NCBI GenBank assembly: GCA_002917075.1
Contig: NTMA01000041.1
Coordinates: 124,001-188,000, forward strand
Length of the DNA: 64,000 nucleotides
Reading direction: 5' to 3'
Source: Hawksworthiomyces lignivorus
Taxonomy: Eukaryota; Ascomycota; Sordariomycetes; Ophiostomatales; Ophiostomataceae
The notes below the pieces were generated by a model. It made no database searches. It was not told the origin of the DNA and saw only the letters and a list, made by a program, of their open reading frames with translations. Numbering within the stretch: the stretch's first letter is position 1; every line of letters begins with the position of its first letter. Shown one piece after another: positions 44,439 through 56,530 of this stretch. Made by a program: the position numbers and the translations under genes.

Positions 44439-46619
44439 TCAATGGTCAAACAGTGGCCTTTTGATGTAGTCAGGCTCCAAGTAGAAGGACAAATCGGCAT
44501 TGTCAGCCTCCAACTTCGTAAAGCCGTTGCCCATATACTTGAAGCGGTTGACACTTCGATATGTGATGTTGTAGTCTTCATAACGTGGTTCGCTAAGCAT
44601 GTCGCGCCAGTGCATCAGTGAGCCCGCATACTGGCCGGTGATTCTCCCACCCGGCTTTCCTTGGTTGTACCAAGAACGACAGCCTGCCGACCAGACGCTA
44701 TGAACTACCTGTTAGCAAGATTCCCAACGCATGGATTGTGTCAGTTCCAATAATTTTTTTACTTACGTTCGCTGCAGCCATTTGTGGACATGTTCGTTAT
44801 ATTCGCGGACAACCTCTGGCTTTACGTCGATTGTCATTATGTTCTCTGTCTGCATCTTGCGGATCATCTTACAGGCGTAATTCTGTGCGGACTCGAGGAT
44901 GGTGACAAAAGAACCGTGGCCACCTGGCAAATTGGGTCCCAGAGAGCCGACTGCATTGTCCTGTCAGCCGGTGGAAGCAAATTCAAACGAAGAGCACCTA
45001 TTATGGGTTAGAGAAAGCTGCCTTACCTATAAAATTGGGATAACCAGACGCAGCTATGGCCAGATAGGCCTCTGGGTCGGTCTCCCATTCATCACGCAGC
45101 TTCCGTCCGTCACGGCCGATTACCTCAAAGGACGGCCGGAAGGTCACATCAAACCCAGTTGCGCAGATGATAATGTCAAAATCGATGGTAGTGCCATCCT
45201 CACACTTGACACCTGTCTCGGTAAAGGATGCCACCTGCGAATCGGCTATGGTAACTTTTGGCGTGACGAGGCTGGCCAGAAAGTCCTCCCCAGTACCCAA
45301 TCGCCGGCATCCCATGGCGAAGTCAGGAATAACCTTTTTCATTAGATCGGGACGATTCTCGATAATGTCGGCCATACGCTTGGCGACCGCCTGTCGGAAT
45401 ATATGAGCAATCACAGCGCATACGAATCGAAGAAGCAAAGATGTCTCTTCAACTCACCTCGCGTCCCATTTTCTGCATAGGATGGTTTTTGAGCATGGTG
45501 GGAAATGATCTGTTTATCCTGTTCTCTAACTTCTTCCGGCACTCTAGATAATACGCCGGATCCTCCTCGAACCTGCGCTTCTGCTCTTCGGTGACTGTGT
45601 AGGGTCAGCTTGGAATAATTTCATCTGGCAATGGTTGCATGAAAAACAGCAACGGGTGTGCCTACAGGTGAAGTTGTTGCCAGTCTCGGAATATCCTTCA
45701 AATGGAAGGCCCGCGCTAATCCATTGAGGCGACCGGTAAAAGGATACGACGTGAGCGGCCTCCTTTGCAACGGTTGGAACCACTTGGAGAGCCGATGCAC
45801 CGGAGCCAATGACGCCAACTTTCTTGCCCTTCACATCAATGGATGGGTCGTAGCCAGCCGAATGGGCCATAATGCCCTTGAAGCTCTCCCGGTTTGGGAT
45901 GGTAGGCCACTTCCAGGTGTGGAGGACGCCGATATTGTTCAGGACAAAGTCGGCCGTGTCCTGGAACTCGCGCTTCTCTCCCGAAGGCAGGGTTTCTTCA
46001 ACGGTGAGAAGCCACTGTCCAGTCTCCTCCACCCACTCCGCGGTTTTGACAGAGTGTTGAAGCTTGATGTACTTGTTCATATACCCCATTTTGTAGGCAT
46101 ACTCGCTGTAGTATTGCTGGATCTCGTCCGCGCCGGAGTAGTACATGGGCCAGTCGGCTTTGGGCGCAAACGAATATTGGTAGGACGGAGACGGTACATC
46201 ACAGCGGCAGCCCGGGTACTTGTTTGAGGTCCAGACGCCTCCGGGCTGGCTCTGTCCTAGTAAATGTCAGCAGGGCAATCACATCCTATGCAAAGTAGCT
46301 GAACGGTGGAGGAAGTAAAGGATGAATTATACACACTTTCATATACGACCAAGTCAATGGCATCACCGAACTCCTTCTCTTTCTTATAACAAAACATGAT
46401 ACCCGAGGCGCCGGCACCAATAGAAACAACACGCAGCTTTCGGGGAGCCCACAAGAGGTGGTCGGCAATGGTGTACTCGGCACCAGGGCCAATCTCAAGG
46501 GGCGTCATTCCATCGTAGTTCTGGAAACTGCCATAGCCGTCCAAGAAGGTTTCGTCTACTCCGCGGTTAGCCGGTTCCGCGGCATTTGAGGCCGTAGGCG
46601 GATCACTGAAAACACCCAT
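44439..46619 (-). CDS. Baeyer-Villiger-type flavin monooxygenase
   Basis: FAD- and NADPH-dependent enzyme predicted to insert oxygen next to a carbonyl, giving an ester or lactone. Six minus-strand exons (46337-46619, 45666-46256, 45458-45594, 45027-45390, 44767-44950, 44439-44697) join in phase to about 605 residues. First Rossmann motif GAGASG at residues 68-73, then WTSNKYPGCRCDVPS typical of Baeyer-Villiger enzymes, fingerprint FKGIMAHSAGYD at 220-231, second Rossmann GSGASA at 245-250, and ATGFDVTFRP later. The fingerprint (FxGxxxHxxxW[P/D]) has Tyr where Trp is usual. No secretion signal or PTS1. Shares a divergent promoter with the Zn2Cys6 gene, which may control it. The steroid/cycloketone monooxygenase group is the nearest recognisable one. 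Confidence 0.9.
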
Positions 46620-47497
46620 AGCTGTGGTAAAGGAAAGAGAAATGTAAGAAGATAAAGAAATAGCAAGGAGAGCAGAGTAGAGACACGGATCGAAAGAAAC
46701 AACAACTCGTATCCTTTGTAGTGAATCTAATTGTCTAAAGGGAAGTCATCCCGGGTACCAGAAGGAGGCCTGACACTGTTTATGAAGCCCATCATAGGCG
46801 CAGCGACCATACCTTGTCCTCTGCCCAGGAGCCTCCCCGTCAAGCGATGCCGGGAAGCGGACAGTTCAGCATCCCGATCAAACTGACTCAAGGTCGAATG
46901 TTGGAGAAACTTTTTGCTACCCCGTATGGAGTACTCCGCATGAGCACCGCGAAGCCCCACTGGTTCTGAACTGACTCGGGACATCGATGTCAGTTTGAGT
47001 GGAGCCAGCTCCGAGAGCAGCGTCCACCCCCGCCGATGGCATCAGTTGCTGAGAGAAGCTAGGACGAGGAGCTAAGACGAGTCCAGGCCGAAAAAACCCG
47101 TCTAGTTCCCAACTTTCCAGCATCCATGTCCGTTAAGCATAATCAGATGCGAGTATTTTCAGGTCACGCCTGATAGGGAGTAAAATAGCTCATTTTTGCA
47201 GAGCAACGAGCACTAGTGCTTCCATTGTGGTCTAATAGCTAGCCAAGACGCGATCATTGTCCTCCGGGGTCCCCTCATAGAATGTGGATTACCCCGGCTA
47301 TCTCTCCCCCTCAATAATTTCTTATTATTTTGTTTTTGAATTTCCCCATCCCCTCTCGGAAAACTGCTGTGCGCTGTCTCTCAATTTGGCCAACTTAAGC
47401 CTCCCTTCTGTCTTTGTCTCCATTCGATTGAATTCATTGAGCTTAAGCTGCGGTTCCTCCGGTTTTCGATATCCTGGTTCTTCTTGACTCTCGGGCC
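46620..47497. promoter_or_regulatory. Divergent promoter between monooxygenase and Zn2Cys6 regulator
   Basis: 878 bases between diverging start codons. It contains a perfect palindrome GGAGTACTCC at 46928-46937 and an everted CCG-N5-CGG at 46850-46860, the type of sequence bound by Zn2Cys6 dimers. Binding is inferred only. Confidence 0.5.
46928..46937. promoter_or_regulatory. Perfect 10-bp palindrome GGAGTACTCC
   Basis: Self-complementary decamer between the divergent genes. It is part of the CGGAGTACTCCG-like family seen elsewhere in the window. Possible dimer-binding site; unproven. Confidence 0.4.
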
Positions 47498-50400
47498 ATG
47501 GATCTGTCTGCTACTGTGCCACCAGATGGCGAGGCTACTCCAACGACTGCCGTGAAAGATGACAAGGCAAAGAGACCCCCCAAGGCTCGCAAGCGCGCTT
47601 CCATGGCTTGCTTGTCTTGCCGGGCTAGGAAAGTCCGATGTGATGTGTCGCAGAGAGGACGACCCTGCATGAACTGCTACCTCGACAGCGAGACTTGCAT
47701 TGTGCAGAAGCGGGCGTCAAGACAGTAAGCCGCCGTAGACTCTCGAGGAGGTCTGAGACCACGACAAGGCTGACACAATTAACTTTGCAGAAGACCCAAC
47801 ATCAATCCACTAGCACCAATCGTAGAGGCGTCCCCAAGCACTGCAGAGGCGCCGCCAAACGCTGCAGCGGTCTCCGCACCGACTGTATCCAATGAAGCCC
47901 ACGATGACAGCCCCTGTACGCATGCGGCAGATGATGAAGACGGAGCTGCTGTTGCCGACGTTCCAACAACGCCACAGGTGACACAAAAGGAACAACACAG
48001 GGAAATAGTAGAAACACACGAGCACCAACACCAGCACCAGCATCAGCACCAGCAGCAAAAAGATAAAGAAGCGCCAAAACAGAAGCCAAAACAGAAACAA
48101 CAGAGTAGACAGCAACAGAGTGACAGTAGCCATGGCCATAACCATCCACATCTCTCGTCCTCCGACTCGGCGGCGTATTCGTCTACGGGAAACAAGCGGA
48201 GCTATCCAGTCAATGACGATTCACCGCCGAATACATCTCATCCCAATGTCTCGAGTGACACCTTGCTCGAACAACAAGCAAAAAGAGCCCAGTCGGAAAC
48301 TTCAGAGGGCCATCGGGCTTCAGGAAAAGTGCCAGAAAAATATTTGGATCTTCGCCAGAACGCCAGCGTCCCCTACTCGTACTATCCTTTTCTGTATATG
48401 AGCAACCTGCCCAAGCTGCTTCCTGAGGATGCCAATTATCTTGAGCGACAAGGCTGCATGCGCATACCAACACGACTAATCCTTGATGAATTTATCCAGC
48501 AGTTTTTCCTTCATGTCCACCCGCTGATGCCACTCTTTCACGAAGGCGATTTCTGGGATCTATACTGCCAGCAGGACGTCGGCGGCGTGGTGCCGTCTGG
48601 CCATATTTCGCTCCTTGTCTTGCAAGCCTTGTTGTTCGCGACATGCAACGTGAGTAGGACGAAGACGTAGAGTCATATTATGAGTGGATAGCTCGCTAAC
48701 ACACAGTCGCTAGTTCGTGTCGCATAAGAGCATTCGGGCGCTAGGCTTTCCAACAATCCGAGCGGCCCGGGCCACGTTGTATCGGCGAGCCAAGTTGCTG
48801 TACGACTTTGAGACGGAGGCGTCTCCGGCGTCGTCTGCGCAAGCGGCCCTGCTCCTGACGTTTTGGTCGCCCGCCGGGTGCAAGAGCACCAACTCCACCT
48901 GGCTGAGCACGGCCATCCAGCAGGCCCGCGTGGCCGAGGCGCACCTGTACAGCTCGATGCCGCCGCACAACCGCCGCACCAACGTGCTGAAGCGGCTGTG
49001 GTGGTGCTGCATCATCCGCGACCGCCTGCTCAGCCTCGGCCTCCGGCGCAGCGTCCAGATCACGCGCGAGCACTTTGACCTAGAGGCGCACGCGCCGCTC
49101 GGCAGCGCCGACCTGGCGGACGAGATCCAGTGCAGCCGCGTCTACAACCCGGACACCAAGACGAGCCTGGTAGAGATCCTCGTGTGCGTGGTCGAGCTCT
49201 GCATCATCCTCACTGACGTGCTGACGCTCGTCTTTCCGCTCGACACCCTCAGCTGGAGCAGCCAGTGGCTGCTGCGCGACACGAGCCGCGCCCAGCAGTG
49301 CAGCGTTGAGCTCCGCCGCTGGTACAAGGCCGTCTCGCTGAAGTTTCCAATGTTCAGCGGGGGCGACAACGGGGCTGCAAGAACGGCTCGTTTCGGCTCT
49401 GGCCTTGGAGGATTTTGCCACGATTCGGTCATCCTCTATACGAATTTGATGTACATGTTTTACCAGTATGTTTACCTCTCCCAGGCCAGAATCATCTAAT
49501 ATCATCTTTTCCCATCCCACTACCTCGCTCCTCTGCGTCCAGGCAGTTAACATTTATGGCAGCTCGTCCCGTGTAGCACTGTGCCACCATGAAGTTCTCA
49601 GCATGTCTGTGTTGCGCGTTGCAAAGGTATTTGGTGGCCGTATTGCCAACGGAGACCGCTCCGGCAACGACAGCGACAATGCCAGCGCAGACGACATGGC
49701 TCACGACGTGGTCACCATTTACAAGAACCGATACGAGCTGCAAGATGCCACTTCGGAGGTGACCGAGTGCCTAAGAGAGCTCGTTCAGCGCCGCCTCGTT
49801 CGTTGGCTCCCAACTTTTGCGTACGTCACTTTGAACCGTGTGGCCTGTTTGCCTGCGAGATGCTCACTGTCGATATCGCACATTTTTCCCGGTCGCTAAC
49901 AATTCACAGTGTCGCTTGTACCGCAGTGCCGCTATTCCTTCATGCCATAGACGTTAAACTGTCGTCCTCTGCTATTGTGGCACCCTTGTGGACCGCAGAA
50001 CGGATGCCAGCTGCGCCGACAGCCAGCGGCCGGGAGGCGGCTGACTCTCCGGCTGCTTCGTACGCGCTGAAACAGCATCGACTAGCTATCCTCGTCGAGG
50101 CCATGAAAACCTACCACCCACAGTACGAAGGCGCTTCCTGGGTAAGCGAATCGGTCTTTCGCGCAGTCCACTTGGCGCAACTAGGCGGAACAGGCTCTTA
50201 CGTACGCACGCCGCCAACGGCGGGAGGCGCTCACGACTGGACGGACATTTTCATCTCGAACCCGACTCATTACTTGCGCCTGGCCTTGAGCATGGACATT
50301 TCTCTAAGCAAAAATCGCATGCCAGAAGAGCGAGACTTTCCGGCCACTCTCCGCGACTTGACCACCTGCGTCCTCAATCCGCTGCAACACAGCATGCCCA

Positions 50401-50999
50401 GCGCTGGATTGCGAGACATGAGGAGAGACGTGAGCAGGTCAATTGAGGCGGCCAGAACCGAGAGCACTTCGACTGCTGCTTCCGCTCGCCATCCCTCCAA
50501 CACTTCCTTTCCAGCAGCATCTGCTACAACAACTGCGCCGATACAGGGCTTCGTTTCTGCAACGACAGCTGCCAATGTAGAGTCGGGACCCATCAGTGAC
50601 TGGGATGCGATAGAAGACAGCGAGGGAGGAGCATCACCACCTGTTGCAGCTCTGGCCCCGGCTCTCCTAGAAGAGGGCTTTGGCGAAACATCCCGGGTTG
50701 CGATGGGCTCCAACAGCCTTGATGTGGCAATGGATACAAACATGGACATGGAGTTGGGCTTGGCCATAGATGCAGATTTGAGCATGGAGCTAGACGAGGA
50801 CTTCTCTTACTCGCCGCTGGCCCTACAGCATGCGGAAGTAGATACGTTGCTGTTAGCAGAGGAGGGCAGAGGAAACGACAACGAAGAAGATCCGCTTGCA
50901 GCGCCGCTAGGGGAAGAGAATTGGATGGGAGCACCGTGGGACGCCGATGACAGAACGGCCAATTTGCTTCTACGTGCTATCGAAGAAGGCATACCCTAG
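47498..50999 (+). CDS. Zn2Cys6 transcription factor with fungal-specific TF domain
   Basis: Five exons (47498-47724, 47791-48649, 48714-49465, 49563-49820, 49910-50999) join in phase to 1061 residues. The zinc cluster C-X2-C-X6-C-X8-C-X2-C-X6-C sits at residues 38-67 (CLSCRARKVRC ... CMNC), preceded by basic RPPKARKRA. A low-complexity linker includes a His-Gln repeat near residue 150. The fungal-specific domain starts near ILDEFIQQFFLHVHPLMPLF and includes LLFATCNFVSHKSIRALGF across a splice. This layout resembles cutinase transcription factor 1/FarA-type regulators of fatty-acid and ester catabolism, fitting an adjacent ester-forming monooxygenase and CoA ligase. C-terminal half Ser/Ala-rich, then acidic with Met/Asp-rich repeats, suggesting an activation domain. 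Exon 4 uses an acceptor after a GTTAAC-like branch site. Confidence 0.9.
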
Positions 51000-51901
51000 A
51001 TCTAGCCTGAAGCGTAGGATATGAACAGCAATATATGCTCGTAGCGTCTCATAGCATTGCAACATTGATGGTTTGCTAGATAGCACTACAGGAGCTCCAT
51101 CCGTTACGATAAAATCAGTATTCGTATGCTGCAGATATAATGAATTACACAGGCATCAATAAGAGAGGTGATATTCACGATTTGAATGCAAACTCGATAC
51201 TATTCAACTTTGCCATCTACAAGCTGAACCCCACGGCTTGGGCTCCTACGTAGAGTGTGTCAATTGATCGATAAGGCCACTATGAATTTCCTCCCCTCCA
51301 TCAGTTTACTTTCACAACGCCTTTCGCTCGATTCTTTTTGGCGGTCTCTTCAGCCACAGATGCTCGATGAGAAGGATATGAAGTGAAATAAGCCTCATAC
51401 TTTGAAAAAATATTGCCTCATGGGGTAGCATAGTCCATGGCGTCCCCGTTCCGCAACCACCATATCGGAGGTCGCCGCGTAGGAATGGTGGGCGAGCCCA
51501 AAACTCCGCCGCTAGCAGCCCTTTACCACCGAAAAGATATGCGGTTGACGCCGATGATTCTGCTCGTATACTAGATTTCTGTTGTGGATGCGCGGCTAGG
51601 TAGCTAATGGGATCAAATGATCGCAACCTCTACATGAGAATAAAAGATTTAGGATATTGCACAGACGACCGGTACCTTTCTTTATGCCATATCTAAGACA
51701 CTTTCTCAAAACAATTGATGCAAGAAGAGAACGCAAGAGTGAGACAATTATTGGTGGATGAGAGCCATGAAAATATCCCAGTGCGATTGTCACAGAAAAG
51801 ACTGACACGGGCGTGTGCAGAGTAGATAAAACGAACTTCGCAGCAATAGATAGCAAGAATCAAAAAAAAAAAAGAGAAGAGACAAAGCACATATAAACAA
51901 A
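51000..51901. other. Intergenic region upstream of the deaminase-fold gene
   Basis: 902 bases between two plus-strand genes; AT-rich with a purine-rich A-tract (51861-51871) just before the deaminase start. No gene supported. Confidence 0.5.
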
Positions 51902-52558
51902 ATGGCCACAACCAAGACCAATTCACTGGCAGACCTTCTCGCCAAGATGCTCAAGGTCACCGAGGACCGGATCGTGCCCTTGACCCGGGAGGGCGTCGCC
52001 TCCGGCAGCAAGGTCTTCGGCGCCGCCATTCTGGAGCGCGACTCCCTGGAGGCGCACACAGTCGCTACCAACAACGAGCGCGCCTCGCCTCTGCTGCACG
52101 GAGAGATCAACTGCATCCAGACCTTTTTCGCATCGGCGGCGACGTCGCGGCCCAGCACCAAGGACTGCATCTTCTTTGCCACCCACGAGCCCTGCTCGCT
52201 GTGCCTGAGCGGCATCACCTGGGCCGGCTTCAGCGAGTTCTACTACCTCTTCACCTACGAGGACAGCCGCGACCTCTTCGCCATCCCCTACGACATCGAC
52301 ATCCTCGAGTCTGTGTTCCGCGTGCCTGCGCCATCAGACACGCCGGCCACGCTGGCCGCTCGCCCGCTGTACAACAAGACCAACAAGTTCTTCCGCTCGG
52401 CCAGCCTCGCCGACCTGGTCCAGCAGATCGAGGACGCCGCCGAGCGGGCCAAGTGGGCGGCCGAGGTCAGCCGGGTCAAGGCGCTGTACGGTTCGCTGAG
52501 CGAGACGTACCAGGCAGGCAAGGAAGCCGGCACAGAAACTTCCAGCGTCTGGAAATAG
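51902..52558 (+). CDS. Cytidine/deoxycytidylate deaminase-fold protein
   Basis: Single exon, 218 residues. Zinc-dependent deaminase motifs: His66-Gly-Glu68 (HGEINC) and Pro97-Cys98-X2-Cys101 (HEPCSLCLSG), the ligand and proton-shuttle pattern of the CMP/dCMP deaminase superfamily. The C-terminal extension after residue 140 is helical and charged (SLADLVQQIEDAAERAKWAA) and is not part of the core fold. The actual substrate (cytosine, guanine or another amino-purine or pyrimidine) cannot be determined; the DSRDLFAIPYDIDILESVF segment after the core is shared by unnamed fungal relatives. No targeting signal seen. Confidence 0.88.
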   Translation: MATTKTNSLADLLAKMLKVTEDRIVPLTREGVASGSKVFGAAILERDSLEAHTVATNNERASPLLHGEINCIQTFFASAATSRPSTKDCIFFATHEPCSLCLSGITWAGFSEFYYLFTYEDSRDLFAIPYDIDILESVFRVPAPSDTPATLAARPLYNKTNKFFRSASLADLVQQIEDAAERAKWAAEVSRVKALYGSLSETYQAGKEAGTETSSVWK

Positions 52559-55500
52559 GAGGACCGCGAAGCACACCCTGGAGAGACGGCGGGGGAAGAG
52601 TCGCTGCGGACAATCGGTGTTTTAGCATACTTCATCGGAAGAAGATGAAACTGCACCCGTAGAACGGAGTTCAATAAGGAATAGGAATTGATATAATACG
52701 AGCGATTTCTGAATATACTCATGTTGCAATCCCTACTATTCTCTAGAGACTTATCTCTGCTTGTATATGAAAAGCCCTCTTGTCCCCGTGCAGCTTACGG
52801 ACCTCCTGGGACTTTCAGAGCATTATTTGTGAAACAATTCAAGCTGTAAACATCTATCTGCGCGTTTTATTAGGGCAAACAAGGGATGCGGAACAAAACC
52901 TAGCTGTCAAGAGTGCAGATACGGTTTCATAATCTAGAAGGAATTGCACAGCCTTTCTTCGGCAGCTCCAGTCTACATCCTCAACACAAGTCAAAATAGC
53001 AAATGCAAGGGCAGACGAAGCTATGCTAGACACTCTTGTGGTCTGTATTTTCTGAGCACCTCCTGAGCAAGCCGCCAGCCATAGACGGCTGTTCCCCGAG
53101 CTTGTGGCTTTATTCAATTGCAAGGCTTAATCAACCTGCAATTCTCTTAGCAGACACCACAAGAAACCCCCGAGACGGGTGCATATACTGTTTATTCATC
53201 TTTGAAGAGTCACATCTTTATCCAGAACAGACCCCGTGATCCACACAAACCTCAATAGTTTGTTGACACACAGTTTCTTCCCCCATTCCCCCTTTTAGTC
53301 TGCCTTGCTGGTTTGTTTTTAGAACCAGAAGTCCGTCAAGAATGCCTATTACAGACAAGCCAAAAAAACGGCACAGCCTTCTCATTCAATATCAAAAAAG
53401 TATGGGGAACATCACTTGATCAACTTCTAGGAAATTGGAAAGTTTGACTCGACATATTGTCCACGAAAGACAATGGAAAACCCTCGCTGAAAGAAGAAAG
53501 CTTCGAGCAGAGGCGCCTGGGTACTTTCGCATCTAGAAAACTCGGGGGCGTACGATTAGGAGACGAGGCATTCCGAATATCAACCGAAGTATATTCTCCT
53601 CAAAAATACAAAAGAAAGCCAAAGTCATCGAGATCCTCTCATCGAATAACAAAACGAGGCTGGTAGTCGTCCGCATTCTGGTGATGCAAAAAAAGAACCA
53701 GAGCTCGCATTGTGCGAGGAAGGGAGAGTCACATGCTCGAGATTGTCTATTTGGCAAGGCGTATTGCACTCTCTGTGGACGGCTGTGACAACTCGGTACG
53801 ACGTCGTTTTACTTCCAATCGAGAGCCGGAGAGGAGGAGACGCTATCGCAGAGCTGACCATCCCGGATAGAGCAGAGCCAGTCGCTGTCCAGAATGCCAA
53901 TACAAAAAAAAAGGCGGCAGACTCAGACGCTAATTTTCCAGAGCCACTGATAGTTATTGGTTTTCTTTCAGACCCTATTATGTGTCTCCGCGCTTTGGCT
54001 GCTGCCTACGGAAAGTCCCTTCATCTAAAACAGGGGAGAAAGGGGTAGCGTGTGAGCAGCGAGGAGAAGCGACAGTGTCTAAATTCACGTCCCTTTTGAA
54101 TCCCCACAGGAGAAGGCAAAAAAGCTGAGGCAGTATTCATTTTAGCAGGCCAATAATTGTCGTCACTGTGAGATATCTCTCGGTGCTTATCTGGGAGGCA
54201 TTAAAAGAATCCAAGTACGAGTATCTGTGGTGGGGAAAGAAGTGGCAAAAATTTATCTTAGTGTAGGTAATGTGTATACCGACACCAATGCGCTGCACTA
54301 CAGAATGTTGGCGTCGGAACGGAGCGAGGACTCAATTTGGTGTAAGTCCGGAGCCCAAGAGATTTTCAACGCCGTCCTCCCACCATCTTCTCCCTAATTT
54401 TCAAAACGGAGAGACAAAAACCAAAACAAGCCCAAAAACCAATGCAAATAGAATAAAGGAACAGAGTAAAGTCAATGCCAGAGCCAGTCAGCCTGTAAAA
54501 CGAAACGGAGGTGTGGCGAGTGACTCATCTATTGATGGAGAAATTGGGAAATGATACAGCCCATTTTCACTACCATGGGCTAATTTCCTCTAATTACAGA
54601 TGCCTCTTCCGGATTGACGAAATTCAGATACGCAGTCGCTTCAACTTGCTGGTATGAGTATGAGCCATATTACGTATTGTGCCTCAAAATTCGCACACAG
54701 CCTCCTCAATTGGAATCATCTTTGACAAGCAGTCTTCTGAAACTGGTTCTCTTCGGCCCTGCCTGTCCTCGAATTGAGCATCCAGGCACTGCTTCCGAGT
54801 CAAATGAAAGGTACTTCTGCCTAGAGGGGTGTATCTACAGCGAGATGAATCAACATTTGTTCCCATTCCAGAATGGCATAGAAAAAGCCAGAGGCACTGC
54901 AGCGCTTCGCGGGCCAGTCGGTCTGCCCTTTTGTCCATGCGGGCTGCGGATGGAGTTCAGTAGGTGGATTTGTCACAGAAAGAGAAATATCATGGAAGAC
55001 TACGGAAAGAATAATTTAGGAAGATACGGCGTCGTCTTTGGTTGGCGGAACCAGCCGCTAAAGAGGAGTGTGGGTGTGTGTCAACTATAGTTGCATCGGT
55101 GTTGTCGGAGCCCAACGATCACGTGGAGCGCATAGCCACAACCCAATAGTTTGGATCCTGCGTGTAAGTCGAGAGGTGTGTATTTGCAGGATATCTGACA
55201 TGGAAGTAAGGGCAAAAGAAAGCAAATTGCCTTATGCGGACCGTATCTTTGTCAGGCAAGCATCCTTCGTATACGTGCTGTCCTACGTAGCAGATAGGAC
55301 TGCGCCGCCTTGGGCCTTTCTGGTGTCGTTTGCCATCAATGGCGAGAGCCAGATTTCGGCCTAGCCATAGGTATTATCGCGTCTCCGAGAGCTCGAACAA
55401 ATGGGCGTCGCAAGAAAGGTCCGCGATATCTTTGCAATGCTCCTTTCTGCTCTCGTAAGAGGTAACCCCGAGGGCCACTTTTTGACTGAACAGCGCATCA

Positions 55501-56213
55501 TCTTTGGTATCTGCTGTCTTCTTCTTCTTTCTATTAGAGGCTGATTTCTCTTCAGTCTGCCAACGTTTGCCTTGTTTCTTCCCCCGATGACGGAGTGCGA
55601 ATGGCTGAGTGACCCACGGCTGACTGATGATTTGACGTCTTTTGATATAAAGAGTGCCTAAAATGGAAATACGAGTACAAGTCCGCCATGATATACACAG
55701 AGGGGGTGTAAACAAATGGGCCAGTATGACACTGGATCCGCTGGGTCTGCTGTACGTTACGGCTTATGCAAAGGGAAGAGGGAAATTAAAAATTGAGGCG
55801 CGCATCTGCTATGCTGTGTATGGACATACCGTCCCGGCTTTTCCTTTCCTTTTTCTTTTCGTCTTTTTTTTTGTGCGGTCCTTTCGTCCATTTTTGTGCA
55901 TTATTATTTCCCCTCATGCAGTATGCATGGCAATGGAGCAAATGACAGCTTGCTAGCAACAGCCTACTTGCATTTCTCATCGTTGGGTAACGCAACCCGA
56001 CTGGCAGGAGCCGGACTAATACAGAGGCCACAGGACCGTTTCCTGTAATTTCAAGTCTGCAGCAACACATATTCATGCAGGAGAGAACGTGCCAGGGCGG
56101 ACAGCCGCAGTTCGGTGGGAGGTCAGGCGAGTCAGAACATCGAGAGCCGAGGCGTCCTAGATGTTGCCATGCCAGGCTCCGATTGCCAGAGGCATCCGTA
56201 GAACAAACCTCCG

Positions 56214-56414
56214 ATGTCGACAGCTGGCGTGTCGCATAGCTGTCCCTGGCTTCTCTTCGCTATCTCGGGAGCTATCGCGAGATGCTCCAGAGATAACGAT
56301 GAAGCAAGACCGACGACAGAGGACGACAGCGCAGCGCAAATCGACGTTCCTGATAACGACATGCCTCTCCCGTCCTATGAAGACGATCCTAGTGTGTTTC
56401 AACTTGCGTCTTGA
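56214..56414 (+). other. Weak candidate small ORF (66 codons)
   Basis: A frame starting MSTAGVSHSCPWLLF, hydrophobic at the beginning, then acidic (TTEDDSAAQIDVPDNDMPLP) and ending SVFQLAS. The acidic second half has coding-like codons. No homologue recognised and an overlapping frame exists on the other strand, so this is only a candidate, perhaps a small secreted protein. Confidence 0.15.
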
Positions 56415-56490
56415 TAACGAAATCGGGACAACGCAGCTCTTACCCACCCACCATGGGCCTCCTTTGGGTATGAAGACGAGGTACAGATGG

Positions 56491-56530
56491 ATCGTTCCTG
56501 GCGATTCCTGACGATTCCTGACGATTCCTG
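56491..56530. repeat. Four 10-bp units ACGATTCCTG (two exact, two variant)
   Basis: Units at 56491 (ATCGTTCCTG), 56501 (GCGATTCCTG), 56511 and 56521 (both ACGATTCCTG) with a perfect 10-base period, close to one DNA helical turn. Intergenic. Confidence 0.9.
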
